Positions 23,401-29,789 of a stretch of DNA of 64,000 bases are shown piece after piece. Each line of letters begins with the position of its first letter. Positions within the stretch are counted from its first letter, which is position 1. A model generated the notes under the pieces. The model made no database searches and was not told where the DNA came from. It saw only the letters and a list, made by a program, of their open reading frames with translations. The translations under genes and the position numbers were made by a program. Source of the stretch: Taudactylus pleione (taxonomy: Eukaryota > Chordata > Amphibia > Anura > Myobatrachidae). The stretch covers positions 8,111,501 through 8,175,500 of the forward strand of contig JAUIMM010000135.1 of assembly GCA_031769625.1 (NCBI GenBank), written 5' to 3'.

Positions 23401-26208
23401 TGAAAGTCCTTGTGTCCTTTGGTCTTGTCACTACTATCATTTCTATCGCCTATAGACTGAAAAGGTGTTGTGATTGCTGCTCATACAAGGTAGGTGTCAA
23501 CATGACTTTGCTGAGTGCACAGAATAAAAACATTGTTCTATGAGGTGCACAGACAGTGGACACTAGGCACTGCAATGAGCAAACCTTAGCATGTGATCAA
23601 TGGAGGATACCAGTCACATAGAAAACCCTGAGTATAACCACATTATCAGAGACCAGGAATTAGGAAGAAGTGCCATGGTTACTGTCATGGATCAGTTCTT
23701 GAAAATTCCAGTGCCAGTAACTGGTCATGATCAGCACTCACTTGGGTCTGCATGATGTTCATCACCATAAGAGAACAGCAGTGGCTTACAGGGTGCCATT
23801 CCAGGCACCATGCAAGCCCCATGCAGATGCCACGGGGCAGAAAGGGCACCGCTTCCAGGGCTCTGTTGCCTGTGCAATGGCACCGCTTGCATATCCCTTT
23901 AATGGCCCTGGTGACATTAGTGTGATATAGAGTTAATAGGAAAAAAAACCCACCTGATCTGTCTAAAACTTATTACACAGCCTGGTATCTCACACACTAA
24001 AGGCCCCCATACATCAGCAATTGATTGCAGCAATCGTGCAATTTGTAATCGATTGTGTATAAAATCTTTCCCTTTTTCAATCGATTGTGGCAATTCTGCA
24101 ATCTGCAATCGATTGAAAAGGGAAAGATTTTTATACACAATCGATTGCAAATTGCACTATTGCTGCAATCAGTTGCTGATGTATGGGGGCCTTTACTATT
24201 AATTCTCAAATTCTGCCACCATATAAGGTTGTTTTAAGATCTACTCACTCCAAGCTGGAAGCCTTAAGTTCTCATTACACATCAACAATTAGACCTTAAG
24301 TCAGACCCAGTATTCATTACCAAAATAATAAACATGTAGTACAGATATGTAGCATTGATTAGCCAAATTCAGAAAAAATGGATACGATAAGAATCACAAA
24401 GTCCAAACTTATTAAATGAAGTTTAATCTGGAGAGAAAAAAACAATACCTAAAGGAAATACAAAAGAACACTTAATAAAAAGGGCATGGAGATGCAAGAA
24501 TAAGGAACACTCCTCCAATATCAGATTGGCTCTCAAGAATCGTAGACTTCTATATGTTTCTCATGCCAGTGTATCTCTATCCTGGGCTGTCAGATGTGGT
24601 CAATTGTAATTTTTTTGTGTAGACGAAAATTAGTCAGTATTTCACTTGGCAACAGCAAAGATTCCTGAAGTGGGAGGTAAGAATGCTGTCACTAACGGTA
24701 GGAATGTGTAACTGTAACTAGGCTAGCACCATAACATTTGGAAACTTAGGGGTCTATTTACTAAGCAGTGTTAGGAGACAGAGTGAAAAGTGATAAGTAA
24801 GTGATAAGGTGTTTGAAAAATGACATTTGGGAGCTGATTGGCTGGCACCTTATCACTTTCTTATCACTTTTCATTCTGTCTCCTAACACTTCTTATATAG
24901 GGGGAATCTTAAGCCTGCCTTAAACATGCAGAAATCTCTAGGAAATGGTGCCAGCACCTTTTTCCCAGGGATTTGTGCATGTGCAGTAGACAAATAATAG
25001 GAAATGGCGCTGGCACCATTTTTCCTGGAGACAGGCACATGTGCAGTAAAGAAAATCACAGAGATATGCCATTTTCCCAGAGATATGCACAATAAGACTC
25101 TGGGTCTCATTCAGACCCGGTCGCACTCACCGATGCGCTCACAAACGGGTCAATGGTCCCCACAGAGCATGCACATGATGGAGCCGGAGCTGGAGCTCTT
25201 GAGTGACAGCTCGCCCCGTTTGATGGGCGGGCCGGGGGCGTGCCCGGCCAAACAGAGGCATTCCAGTCGGAATGCTTGCCGTTTGGGGGCGGCCCCACTG
25301 ACATCATTGATGATGTCAGTGGGGAACTTCCTGCTCAAACAGAGCAGGAAGTTCCCTGGGGCTTACGAGAGCCCAGACCCAATCTTAGGGTCTGGTCGTA
25401 AGCCCTGATGGTCGCGATGGTGATGACCATCGCAACCATCACCCTGGTCGGTCGCTAGAGCTGTGGGTGGTAACCCACAGCCTAGCGGTCGACCAGAAGG
25501 CGGCACTTAAAAAAGTAAGTGGCCGCCCTCATTCAGAGCGATCTCTTGCAGCAAGCGATCGACTTTGAATGAGGTCCTCTGTGCCAGTGCCTACTTGGTG
25601 TATGTGCCAGAATGAGAGGGACCTGCAAGGAGACTGCAAACGGGCTCTTAAAAATGCCATATGACCGCAAACTGAAAAGCATAAAGCCAGAGACCATGTG
25701 AAACATTTTGCACTGGAAAGTTCTTCAGCATTATACCCAGCAGCTGCTCCTATTGTACCTGTATCTTCTGGGGAGTCTGGTCACTGGTGCCCACTGCTGG
25801 ACCAGACTGAAATGTGGCCTTGTGCGGGATTGCAATCCCATGCATGCACACAAATCAACAAGCAGGCTTCTGGGGACTGCGTCACCTGCAGCCCATATAA
25901 GTCGGATTGGGGTGACGTGATAGATTGGGGAGTGGCTTCCCTCTGGGACTGCCTGTCCAGCTGAGATTAGCAGGAAGTGCTTCCAATGGGAAGACACTTC
26001 TAGGCAGTCCCTGCAGGTGGCAAGTATTACTGGGGGGCTGCAGCCCTGCAACTCCTAGGTAAGATCCACCACTGATAACTAATTTTTCTAATCACTTTGA
26101 ACTGTTGTAATTCAATACAAATATGTTATTATACCTATCATAAATCCTATTGTTTTGCTTTTCTAACAGGAACCTGAAGAAACGGATGATTCCCTGCAAA
26201 AAGTCTGA
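3293..26208 (+). CDS. TMEM176-like: TMEM176/CD20-like four-membrane-pass protein gene, six exons, frameshift in exon 4
   Basis: Predicted small multi-pass membrane protein of the CD20-like superfamily (MS4A and TMEM176), a group expressed mainly in myeloid and epithelial cells. Exons read by hand: 3293 or 3316-3508, 6635-6748, 18765-18821, 19071-19285, 23373-23489, 26170-26208. All have GT/AG boundaries, and all except exon 4 preserve phase 0; the total is about 250 codons against 235-270 in human TMEM176A/B. TMEM176 is favoured over MS4A by an N-terminal INVNTSQHS segment (human INV/VNVHIHQES type) and by an [10 protein letters not shown] segment before the last membrane helix (human TMEM176B ECRAYMQML). 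MS4A remains possible. Exon 4 is 215 bp, one short of a multiple of three, and reads into a stop at 19239. The reason could be real decay, an allele, or an assembly error. Introns are 0.25-12 kb and full of transposons. Confidence 0.72.
4108..4441. repeat. Dispersed element with telomere-like CCTAAC core
   Basis: Ends GGTATGGGATGCCAGCAG and GCCGCCGGGATACTGAATG flank a core of units such as CCTAACCCTAA and CCTCCCCCTAGTG. Relatives with the same core lie at 14937-15085, 26515-26660, 31745-31905 and 34685-34893; the G-rich form is at 42045-42120. The core resembles vertebrate telomere repeats but sits inside transposon-like ends. Confidence 0.65.
4737..4770. repeat. (TA)n microsatellite
   Basis: Alternating TA run that directly borders the long palindrome. 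Similar runs are at 5024-5135. Confidence 0.9.
4768..4954. repeat. 187-bp near-perfect palindrome
   Basis: The left arm runs from ACAGACCAGGAGGTGCGG to ATATAACTGT, and the right arm mirrors it from ACAGTTATAT to CCGCACCTCCTGGTCTGT. The spacer is 9 bases (TTTCTGAAG), and I found one mismatch between arms (CACTGACC against GGTCCGTG). It lies in intron 1 of the TMEM176-like gene between two TA-rich runs and would form a hairpin or cruciform. Confidence 0.95.
5024..5135. repeat. Clustered (TA)n / (TG)n microsatellites
   Basis: Three long TA runs are separated by short TGTGTA and CTGTAAA interruptions. Open frames of Tyr-Ile repeats across it are artefacts. Confidence 0.95.
5445..5720. repeat. 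Degenerate ~30-bp minisatellite (GGGCATTACT..TGGCATAATGTG)
   Basis: Units such as GGGGCATTACTATGTGGCATAATGTG repeat about nine times with drift. The same family recurs at 14545-14790 (opposite strand), 20505-20725 and, in variant form, 31560-31740. Confidence 0.85.
5778..6323. repeat. CpG-rich foldback element, copy 2
   Basis: Termini GGCCCTGATTCAGACC and GGTCTGAATCAGGCCC are perfect inverted repeats. Internal AGCTGTGGGTGACCACCCACAGCTT and CATCACTCATGATGTCAGTGGGG are palindromic. It lies just upstream of exon 2 of the TMEM176-like gene. Confidence 0.9.
6635..6748 (+). CDS. TMEM176-like: TMEM176-like exon 2 (first membrane helices)
   Basis: 38 codons, phase 0 at both ends; acceptor ctttatttctgtag, donor CCG|gtaagt. 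The translation begins [20 protein letters not shown], a hydrophobic helix, and closes with [11 protein letters not shown], matching the short loop and Phe-Trp-x-Gly turn that opens the second helix in CD20-like proteins. Confidence 0.8.
7379..7949 (-). repeat. 3' LTR of the BEL/Pao element
   Basis: 571 bp, starting TCTACTGCCCCGCACTAAG and ending GGCATGACA. It is about 95% identical by eye to the other LTR, with a few short indels. On the minus strand it contains AATAAA near 7480. The terminal TG is mutated to TC in this copy. Confidence 0.9.
8243..9484 (-). pseudogene. BEL/Pao pol: RT end, RNase H and integrase, internally deleted
   Basis: A 413-codon open frame. Residues 50-110 carry the Pao RT-to-RNase H connection ([20 protein letters not shown]). 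Residues 155-165 show the RNase H Asp (VFSDAS), and about 205 the Glu (PRLEL). The sequence then jumps near residue 235 straight into the integrase linker ([18 protein letters not shown]), and near residue 280 into the second half of the integrase core ([20 protein letters not shown]). The remaining RNase H, the integrase zinc finger and the first catalytic Asp residues are therefore missing. The open frame across both joins suggests in-frame deletions, and the product would be inactive. Confidence 0.85.
9393..10040 (-). pseudogene. BEL/Pao pol: reverse transcriptase core
   Basis: Contains [21 protein letters not shown] in the fingers, an [13 protein letters not shown] palm motif with the first catalytic Asp region, and the YVDD box (KDFYVDDCL) near residue 170. 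It is shifted relative to the downstream RNase H/integrase frame, overlapping it at 9393-9484, and a further frame break lies upstream at 10041-10219. Confidence 0.85.
10220..10765 (-). pseudogene. BEL/Pao aspartic protease region
   Basis: The segment [19 protein letters not shown], then [20 protein letters not shown], is characteristic of the Pao protease and the linker before RT. The N-terminal catalytic part continues upstream at 10765-10980 in another frame. Frames are broken, so the protease cannot be made intact. Confidence 0.75.
10983..11495 (-). pseudogene. BEL/Pao gag C-terminus with zinc knuckles
   Basis: The region [18 protein letters not shown] is followed by [15 protein letters not shown] and a second [14 protein letters not shown]. 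These are CCHC-type nucleic-acid-binding knuckles, in the spacing seen between gag and protease in BEL/Pao elements. Confidence 0.85.
11541..12858 (-). pseudogene. BEL/Pao gag (coiled coil and DUF1759-like region), frameshifted
   Basis: On the minus strand the first frame (12858-12565) starts [14 protein letters not shown] and forms a highly charged coiled coil of repeated RSRLEAER / RTRLDAER units. After a frame change near 12460, a second frame (12461-11541) carries the capsid-like region: [35 protein letters not shown], then [20 protein letters not shown]. These phrases are typical of the Pao gag. Confidence 0.85.
13241..13817 (-). repeat. 5' LTR of the BEL/Pao element
   Basis: 577 bp, with canonical TG...CA ends (TGTACTGCCCCGC ... 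GGCATGACA). It carries a 4-base TACA insertion relative to the other LTR near 13426. The flank GTCTT follows at 13818. I could not assign the primer-binding site that follows on the minus strand to a tRNA. Confidence 0.9.
14289..14425. repeat. (TA)n microsatellites
   Basis: TA runs at 14289-14318 and about 14396-14426 are separated by unique sequence. Confidence 0.9.
14545..14790. repeat. ~30-bp minisatellite, opposite orientation to 5445-5720
   Basis: Units such as GTGCCCCTTACACATCATGCCACA and CACATTATGCCACACA are the reverse complement of the GGCATAATGTG family. Confidence 0.8.
14937..15085. repeat. Left part of CCTAAC-core element
   Basis: Starts GGGTATGGGATGCCGGTGCTCAG and runs into CCTAACCCTACC units. 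It passes directly into the CAGCACAGACCCC minisatellite with no matching right end. Confidence 0.6.
15086..15995. repeat. C-rich minisatellite (CTCACAGCACAGACCCC)
   Basis: About 50 units of 15-20 bp, consensus CACAGCACAGACCCCCCT, with interspersed CTCTTTCTCACATCACTGACCCC variants at the left. The 214-codon frame 15359-16003 (Thr-Asp-Pro-Ser-Gln-His repeats) is an artefact of the repeat. Confidence 0.95.
16320..16560. repeat. Imperfect inverted repeat
   Basis: GGTTTCCACGGAAAGAGC ... TCTAATCTGGGGCTGTCC is mirrored by AGATTAGCCCCAGATTA ... GCGCTCTTTCCATGGAAACC. The arms are about 100 bp around CGCGAGCCTCCGC. It is followed by an ATACCGGTACACTTCGAGCAC phrase and a TA run (16684-16709), a context resembling 5137-5200. 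Confidence 0.75.
16710..17755. other. No feature recognised (intron 2)
   Basis: AT-rich intronic sequence. No exon-like or repeat structure stood out. Confidence 0.3.
17760..18060. repeat. CT-rich minisatellite (CCAGTGTCTCTCCAG)
   Basis: Units such as CCCCCAGTGTCTCTCCAGCTCC recur about a dozen times at roughly 15-30 bp spacing. The open frames are artefacts. Confidence 0.85.
18765..18821 (+). CDS. TMEM176-like: TMEM176-like exon 3 (second membrane helix)
   Basis: 19 codons, phase 0 at both ends; acceptor tgtccctctttag, donor TGG|gtaagt. It encodes [19 protein letters not shown]. The FIISG(S/T)L phrase is a hallmark of the second membrane segment of MS4A and TMEM176 proteins and follows directly from exon 2. 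Confidence 0.85.
19071..19285 (+). CDS. TMEM176-like: TMEM176-like exon 4 with a one-base frameshift
   Basis: Acceptor ttctcccaacag, donor ATGCAG|gtgtgt. From phase 0 it reads a third hydrophobic stretch ([18 protein letters not shown]) and an extracellular-type loop with an aromatic and Cys-containing [11 protein letters not shown] segment, then stops at 19239. In the +2 frame the end of the exon reads [15 protein letters not shown], which joins exon 5 in phase 0 and resembles the TMEM176B sequence before its last helix. The two frames overlap between about 19217 and 19238. The exon length (215) indicates that one base is missing in that interval. Confidence 0.75.
19352..19498. repeat. Diverged TTTACTAAA-family MITE
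   Basis: AATTTACTAATACTTCTAAC at the left, and CCTGATTGGTTGCTATGGAC then GTAGTTACTATACCCCC at the right, match the arms of the copy at 61142-61313. Confidence 0.6.
20505..20725. repeat. ~30-bp minisatellite (GGGGGCACTATGTG..CATAATGTGAACT)
   Basis: Units such as GTGTGGCATAATGTGAACTGGGGGCACT recur about seven times; same family as 5445-5720. Confidence 0.85.
20946..21576. repeat. CpG-rich foldback element, copy 3, with nested inner copy
   Basis: Termini GGGCCTGATTCAGACCCGCTCG and GTGGGTCTGAATCAGGCCC. An inner pair, CCCTCATTCAGAGCCGTACG and CGCTCAGAATGAGGG, at 21036-21090 suggests nesting. ATCACTCCCACTGACATCACTAGTGATGTCAGTGGG is palindromic (two overlapping short palindromes). A further fragment follows to 21780. 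Confidence 0.85.
22217..23146. repeat. TIR element (GGGCCTGATTCACAG)
   Basis: Starts GGGCCTGATTCACAGTTGTACG and ends TTCAACTCTGAATCAGGCCC, giving imperfect inverted termini over about 930 bp. The internal CCAGGGCCATAACTAGGG marks an unrelated dispersed repeat inside it. Confidence 0.55.
23373..23489 (+). CDS. TMEM176-like: TMEM176-like exon 5 (last membrane helix)
   Basis: 39 codons, phase 0 at both ends; acceptor tattattaacag, donor AAG|gtaggt. It encodes a long hydrophobic helix ([20 protein letters not shown]) followed by a basic, Cys-rich juxtamembrane segment, RLKRCCDCC. This is the expected stop-transfer and likely palmitoylated tail of the fourth membrane segment in this superfamily. 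Confidence 0.85.
23999..24194. repeat. Palindromic MITE (AGGCCCCCATACATCAGCAA)
   Basis: The arms AAAGGCCCCCATACATCAGCAA and TTGCTGATGTATGGGGGCCTTT are exact. Inside, AATCGATTG motifs and TCTTTCCCTTTTTCAATCGATTG form further inverted pairs. Related, more diverged copies are at 47870-48260 and 56488-56812. Confidence 0.95.
24749..24904. repeat. Palindromic MITE (AGCTGATTGG family)
   Basis: Arms TGTTAGGAGACAGAGTGAAAAG and CTTTTCATTCTGTCTCCTAACA, with TTGGGAGCTGATTGGCTGG near the centre. Confidence 0.9.
25102..25577. repeat. CpG-rich foldback element, copy 4
   Basis: GGGTCTCATTCAGACCCGGTC at the left and a CATTCAGAGCGATC ... GATCGACTTTGAATGAGG inverted pair at the right. The internal CCACTGACATCATTGATGATGTCAGTGG is a perfect palindrome. 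Confidence 0.8.
26170..26208 (+). CDS. TMEM176-like: TMEM176-like exon 6 (acidic C-terminal tail, stop)
   Basis: Acceptor gcttttctaacag; 12 codons ([12 protein letters not shown]), then TGA at 26206-26208, phase 0. It is a short acidic cytoplasmic tail. Possible polyadenylation signals downstream are ATTAAA near 27052 and AATAAA at 27073-27078, although repeats occupy much of 26300-26860. Confidence 0.7.
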   Translation, partial: EPEETDDSLQKV

Positions 26209-26299
26209 TGTAGCAACTGCGTAGAGTTAAAATCATCCTCCAGCTAACACTATATGACCTGAACTGTACTTTTACTGCTGATTTCTGTCATATTCATAT

Positions 26300-26860
26300 T
26301 TATCTGTATTGGGTGTGGTGTATACGGTCGACATTTATCAGGTGCATACTGCTGAAATGTTGACATAATATAATGTTGACAGCAAGTCCCTGGTGGTCTA
26401 GTGGTGATTTTCCTGTTCCCGGCAGCAGCAGCGTCTTCAGCGGTGGTTTCAGAGCCAAAGAGCAAGTCCAGCGCAGACAGAGCAGTGGTTCCAGTAAGTA
26501 TTCTCCTCCTATCCCCAACCCTAATCCCTAACCCTAGTGCCTAACCTTAGCCCCACCCCCGAACCCTAACCCTATCCTCTCTCTAGTGCTTAACCCTAAC
26601 TCCCCTCCCCCAGAAACCTAACCTAGTGCCTAACCATCCCGTGCGGCAGCCTAACCCTAATGTCAACATTCTGAGAATGTCAGGATTGTATATGTCATCA
26701 GTTCAGATTTCAGATTTGTAGACATGTCGGTATTCTGAGGATGTTGCTATGGTGCCAGTCGACATTTGAACAATGTTGACATATTCTCAACGCTGTGATG
26801 TCGACAATATGATTGTCGACATTGAGAATGTTGACCTTATGACTGCATTCAGTATAATTA
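26300..26860. repeat. GTCGACA-motif dispersed element with CCTAAC core
   Basis: ACGGTCGACATTTATCAGG and repeated ATGTTGACA motifs at the left, a CCTAACCCTAGTGCC core at 26515-26660, and ATGTCGACAATATGATTGTCGACATT at the right. It overlaps the likely 3' untranslated region of the TMEM176-like gene. Confidence 0.6.
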
Positions 26861-27411
26861 GTGCTATGTAAAGGTCATGTGTGAATTACCTGATTGGTAG
26901 CTCATTTATTATAGCGGTAATACACCCAATGACTGCTTTGAACATTCAGTTTGTCAGATTGTGGGGAATGTGCTCTCACCAAATATTGTAATATCAGTTT
27001 ATGGACCTGACAGCTGTCACCTTTTCCATCTTCTCCTAAAATACTCCTGATTAAACCTTTATTTCTGTTTCAAATAAATCATGAGTGTAAGGAGAAAGCA
27101 GGACTGTCTCTATGTCCAGTGTTACATTTGTACGTTTATTGTTTAATTGGTATCTTTAAATGTGTTTTCCCATTTTCTACCTGGTTGGTGCAGAAATAAT
27201 CCAATGAAACGTAAAGACCAATGCCCAAACTCCTAAAACTGGAAAACAAAAAATGTGTGGTTAATGTGAATTCCCAAAATATGCCAACCCCATCATATGA
27301 CGTTCAATAAAATATCTCTACCAGGGAGCAGATTTCTTAAAGAAGCGAAAAGCCCTCCTGCCAGATGGTAACGCTGTATCTCTGGCTACAGATGTGTCCT
27401 CATACACCCAT

Positions 27412-27690
27412 AGGTATATTTACTAAAGTGCGGGTTTTTAAAAGTGGAGATGTTGCCCAGAGCAACCAATCAGATTCTATTTAACATTTATCTAGAACCT
27501 TCTAGAACAGTGGTGTCAAACTCTGGCCCTTCAGCTTTTGTGGGACTACATATCCCAGCATGACCTGCCACAGTTTAAGCATGCCATAATAGCAAAACTG
27601 TGGCACAGCATGCTGGGATGTGTAGTTCCACTGCAGCTGGAGGGCTCGAGTTTGACATCACTGTTCTTGAAGATAATAGCTAGAATCTGA
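27412..27690. repeat. TTTACTAAA-family MITE interrupted by a hAT-like MITE
   Basis: The left arm (GGTATATTTACTAAAGTGCGG ... GAGCAACCAATCAGATTC) and the right arm (AGATAATAGCTAGAATCTGATTGG) belong to the family at 61142-61313. They are separated by the 156-bp insertion described next. Confidence 0.8.
27508..27663. mobile_element. hAT-like MITE with 8-bp target duplication
   Basis: TIRs CAGTGGTGTCAAACTC and GAGTTTGACATCACTG. The flanking 8-mers TTCTAGAA (27500-27507) and TTCTTGAA (27664-27671) match at 7 of 8. The internal CCCAGCATG and CATGCTGGG pair adds foldback structure. Too short to encode a transposase. Confidence 0.9.
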
Positions 27691-27774
27691 TTGGTTGAGA
27701 GGAGCTGGTCGACCTAGCTCCTCTCATCAGAAGGGGGAGCCTCATCTACTCTGTGGTAGCCACCTTGACATACT

Positions 27775-28110
27775 AACAGGGGCATATTAAGAGAGGAGGT
27801 AGCCCTTGTGCAGTCTCTGTCCGGGACCCTCTCCTCTCTACCCGGTGGCCGGCAGCGCACTGAGTGCAGCAGTAGATTCCCAGAGTGCATGCAAAGGTCC
27901 CCGGGGGAAATGGCATGGAAGCCATTTTCTCTGGAGTTTTCCTACTGTGCAAGCTCAAAACACAGAGAAGATGGTCGCGGGGGCCATTTTCCAGGTAATT
28001 TTTACAGAACTGCTACAATCGACGCAGGACTCCGGAGAGGTGAGTGCTGAATAAATGGGTGCAGGGTGTGCGGTGTGGGCCTCACAGGGCCCCGGGCTCC
28101 ATGTGTATAG
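27775..28110. repeat. Dispersed element (GGGGCATATTAAGAGAGGAGG)
   Basis: Begins GGGGCATATTAAGAGAGG, includes CGGTGGCCGGCAGCG and AAATGGGTGCAGGGTGTGCGG. The same sequence, split by an insertion, is at 42122-42367 and 45303-45397. Confidence 0.7.
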
Positions 28111-29370
28111 CACATCCTGCACGTTCCTGCGTATTAAGCGATACATGTACCCATAAAAACTAGTGCAAGAACGCATGGTTCATGATGTTGCACAAGGAGA
28201 AGATTTTGTAACTTGTTTTTATTTTCAGAAGTCTGGTAAAACAAGCCTTTGGGGAAATTTTCAGTTCTTGTATTTTCGAGTCAAACTGGTTCTTGTCACA
28301 GGTGACTGGAAAAGGAAGTATATTCTCACATCTATATAAGGTGGAAAGATAACCCATGGAGTTTGCATATGAATGTTTACTTGATTTAGTAAATGTGGAA
28401 ATAAAAATGTGGAAAGTCCCACAAAAGGCAAACAGCATGCCTTAGGTGCAACTAAAGGGTAAAATAATAAATAGAAAAAATTATCGTCCAAAGGACTAAA
28501 GATTCACAAGACCTTACTAGGTGAATCATCCAAAATAACAGTTGTTTGCAGAGGATTTCATAAACTGTGGACAGAAGGAATTAAAATAACTTTTTATGGA
28601 GTGAGTCACGTTCCTCGGAGGGGGTGTATTGCACTTCTGGATTACTAGGTCTCCCCAAATGGATCTGTAGAGGTGTTTTAGGAGGAGTCATGTAATGGTA
28701 CCTAGGCCATTTTGTCCTTTTATTTCATTCTTGAATTGAAAGGTAGTGTGCTTCCCCTTTGAAGGTTGGAGGGCTGAACATGTGGCTCTTGAAGTACTGT
28801 ATCAGGTTTCCCATCACTGTTGCATATAGCGAATAAGTATCCCAGTACAGCGACTTTAGAAGTGATCTCCTTGTCCAGCTAAGAGGAAACTTGGAGATGG
28901 AGTTTTTATTAAGAAGAATGAACATCATGAACATCAAAAATCCTATATGATGTAATACAATATAATTTTCCCTTTCTAACTGTTTAATAGTAAATAGTTA
29001 GGAATGGATATAGAAAATAATTCTTAAAATAGCACTTTTCCTCATTTCTATGAGAGTTCTATTTAGTGTTGGACATTCACACATTTGTTTGAAATCTCCA
29101 AAATCAAGCCTTCCAGCAACAAATATATGTGACTTTAGTCAGAATCCCCTATGACTCAGAAGGTCTATTACCAGCCAAGTCATACATGAATGCCTATGAA
29201 ATGTCTATGCTGTAAAAAATGGATATCCCTTAATTGCACGAAACCTGCCTACCCACTATACACCATGAACAAGAGTGTCACTGGAATCGGTATGAAATAC
29301 CGCTGACAGATGAGCAGAGCCCGGCAGCAGAAGCCCGACAGCCCTGGAAATCCTGATCGTTGCTAATGTA
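28111..29370. other. No feature recognised
   Basis: AT-rich sequence with only short open frames. A possible acceptor at 28218-28228 (TTTTTATTTTCAG) is not followed by a recognisable exon. Confidence 0.3.
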
Positions 29371-29765
29371 AGTATATACTCAGTGGCGGGCTGGGCCGGG
29401 GGGCAGGGTGCCATGTGCCCGTCGGGCCGCAGCGTCATGTGGGCCGCGGGCAGTCTGTGTCACTGTGACACAGACTGCACCGCGTGTGTATCGCTGACTG
29501 GACGGAGTTCGGTCAGCGCTACACAGCACAAACACACAGCCGCCGGCGCCGGCAGCTGTGTGTTTGCTTTAGCAGCTGATGAGAGTCAGACAGACTCTCA
29601 TCGGCTGCTGCTCCCCCTGCCAGAGCCGGACATCTTCCGGCTCCCGCAGTGGGTAATGGGAGTGACGCGTCACTCCCATGACGCGTCACTCCCATAATGC
29701 AAAGCGGCAGACGGAGGAGCTGATCTCGGCGGTGGGACAAGGAGCAGGAGCGGGTGTCAGGTAAG
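29371..29765. repeat. GC-rich dispersed repeat flanking the minisatellite
   Basis: CAGTGGCGGGCTGGGCCGGGG at the start. Internal palindromes include TGTGTCACTGTGACACA and GAGTGACGCGTCACTC, the latter's core occurring twice in a row. It leads directly into the minisatellite. Confidence 0.5.
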
Positions 29766-29789
29766 TGGGTTTTTTGTAATTTTTTTATT

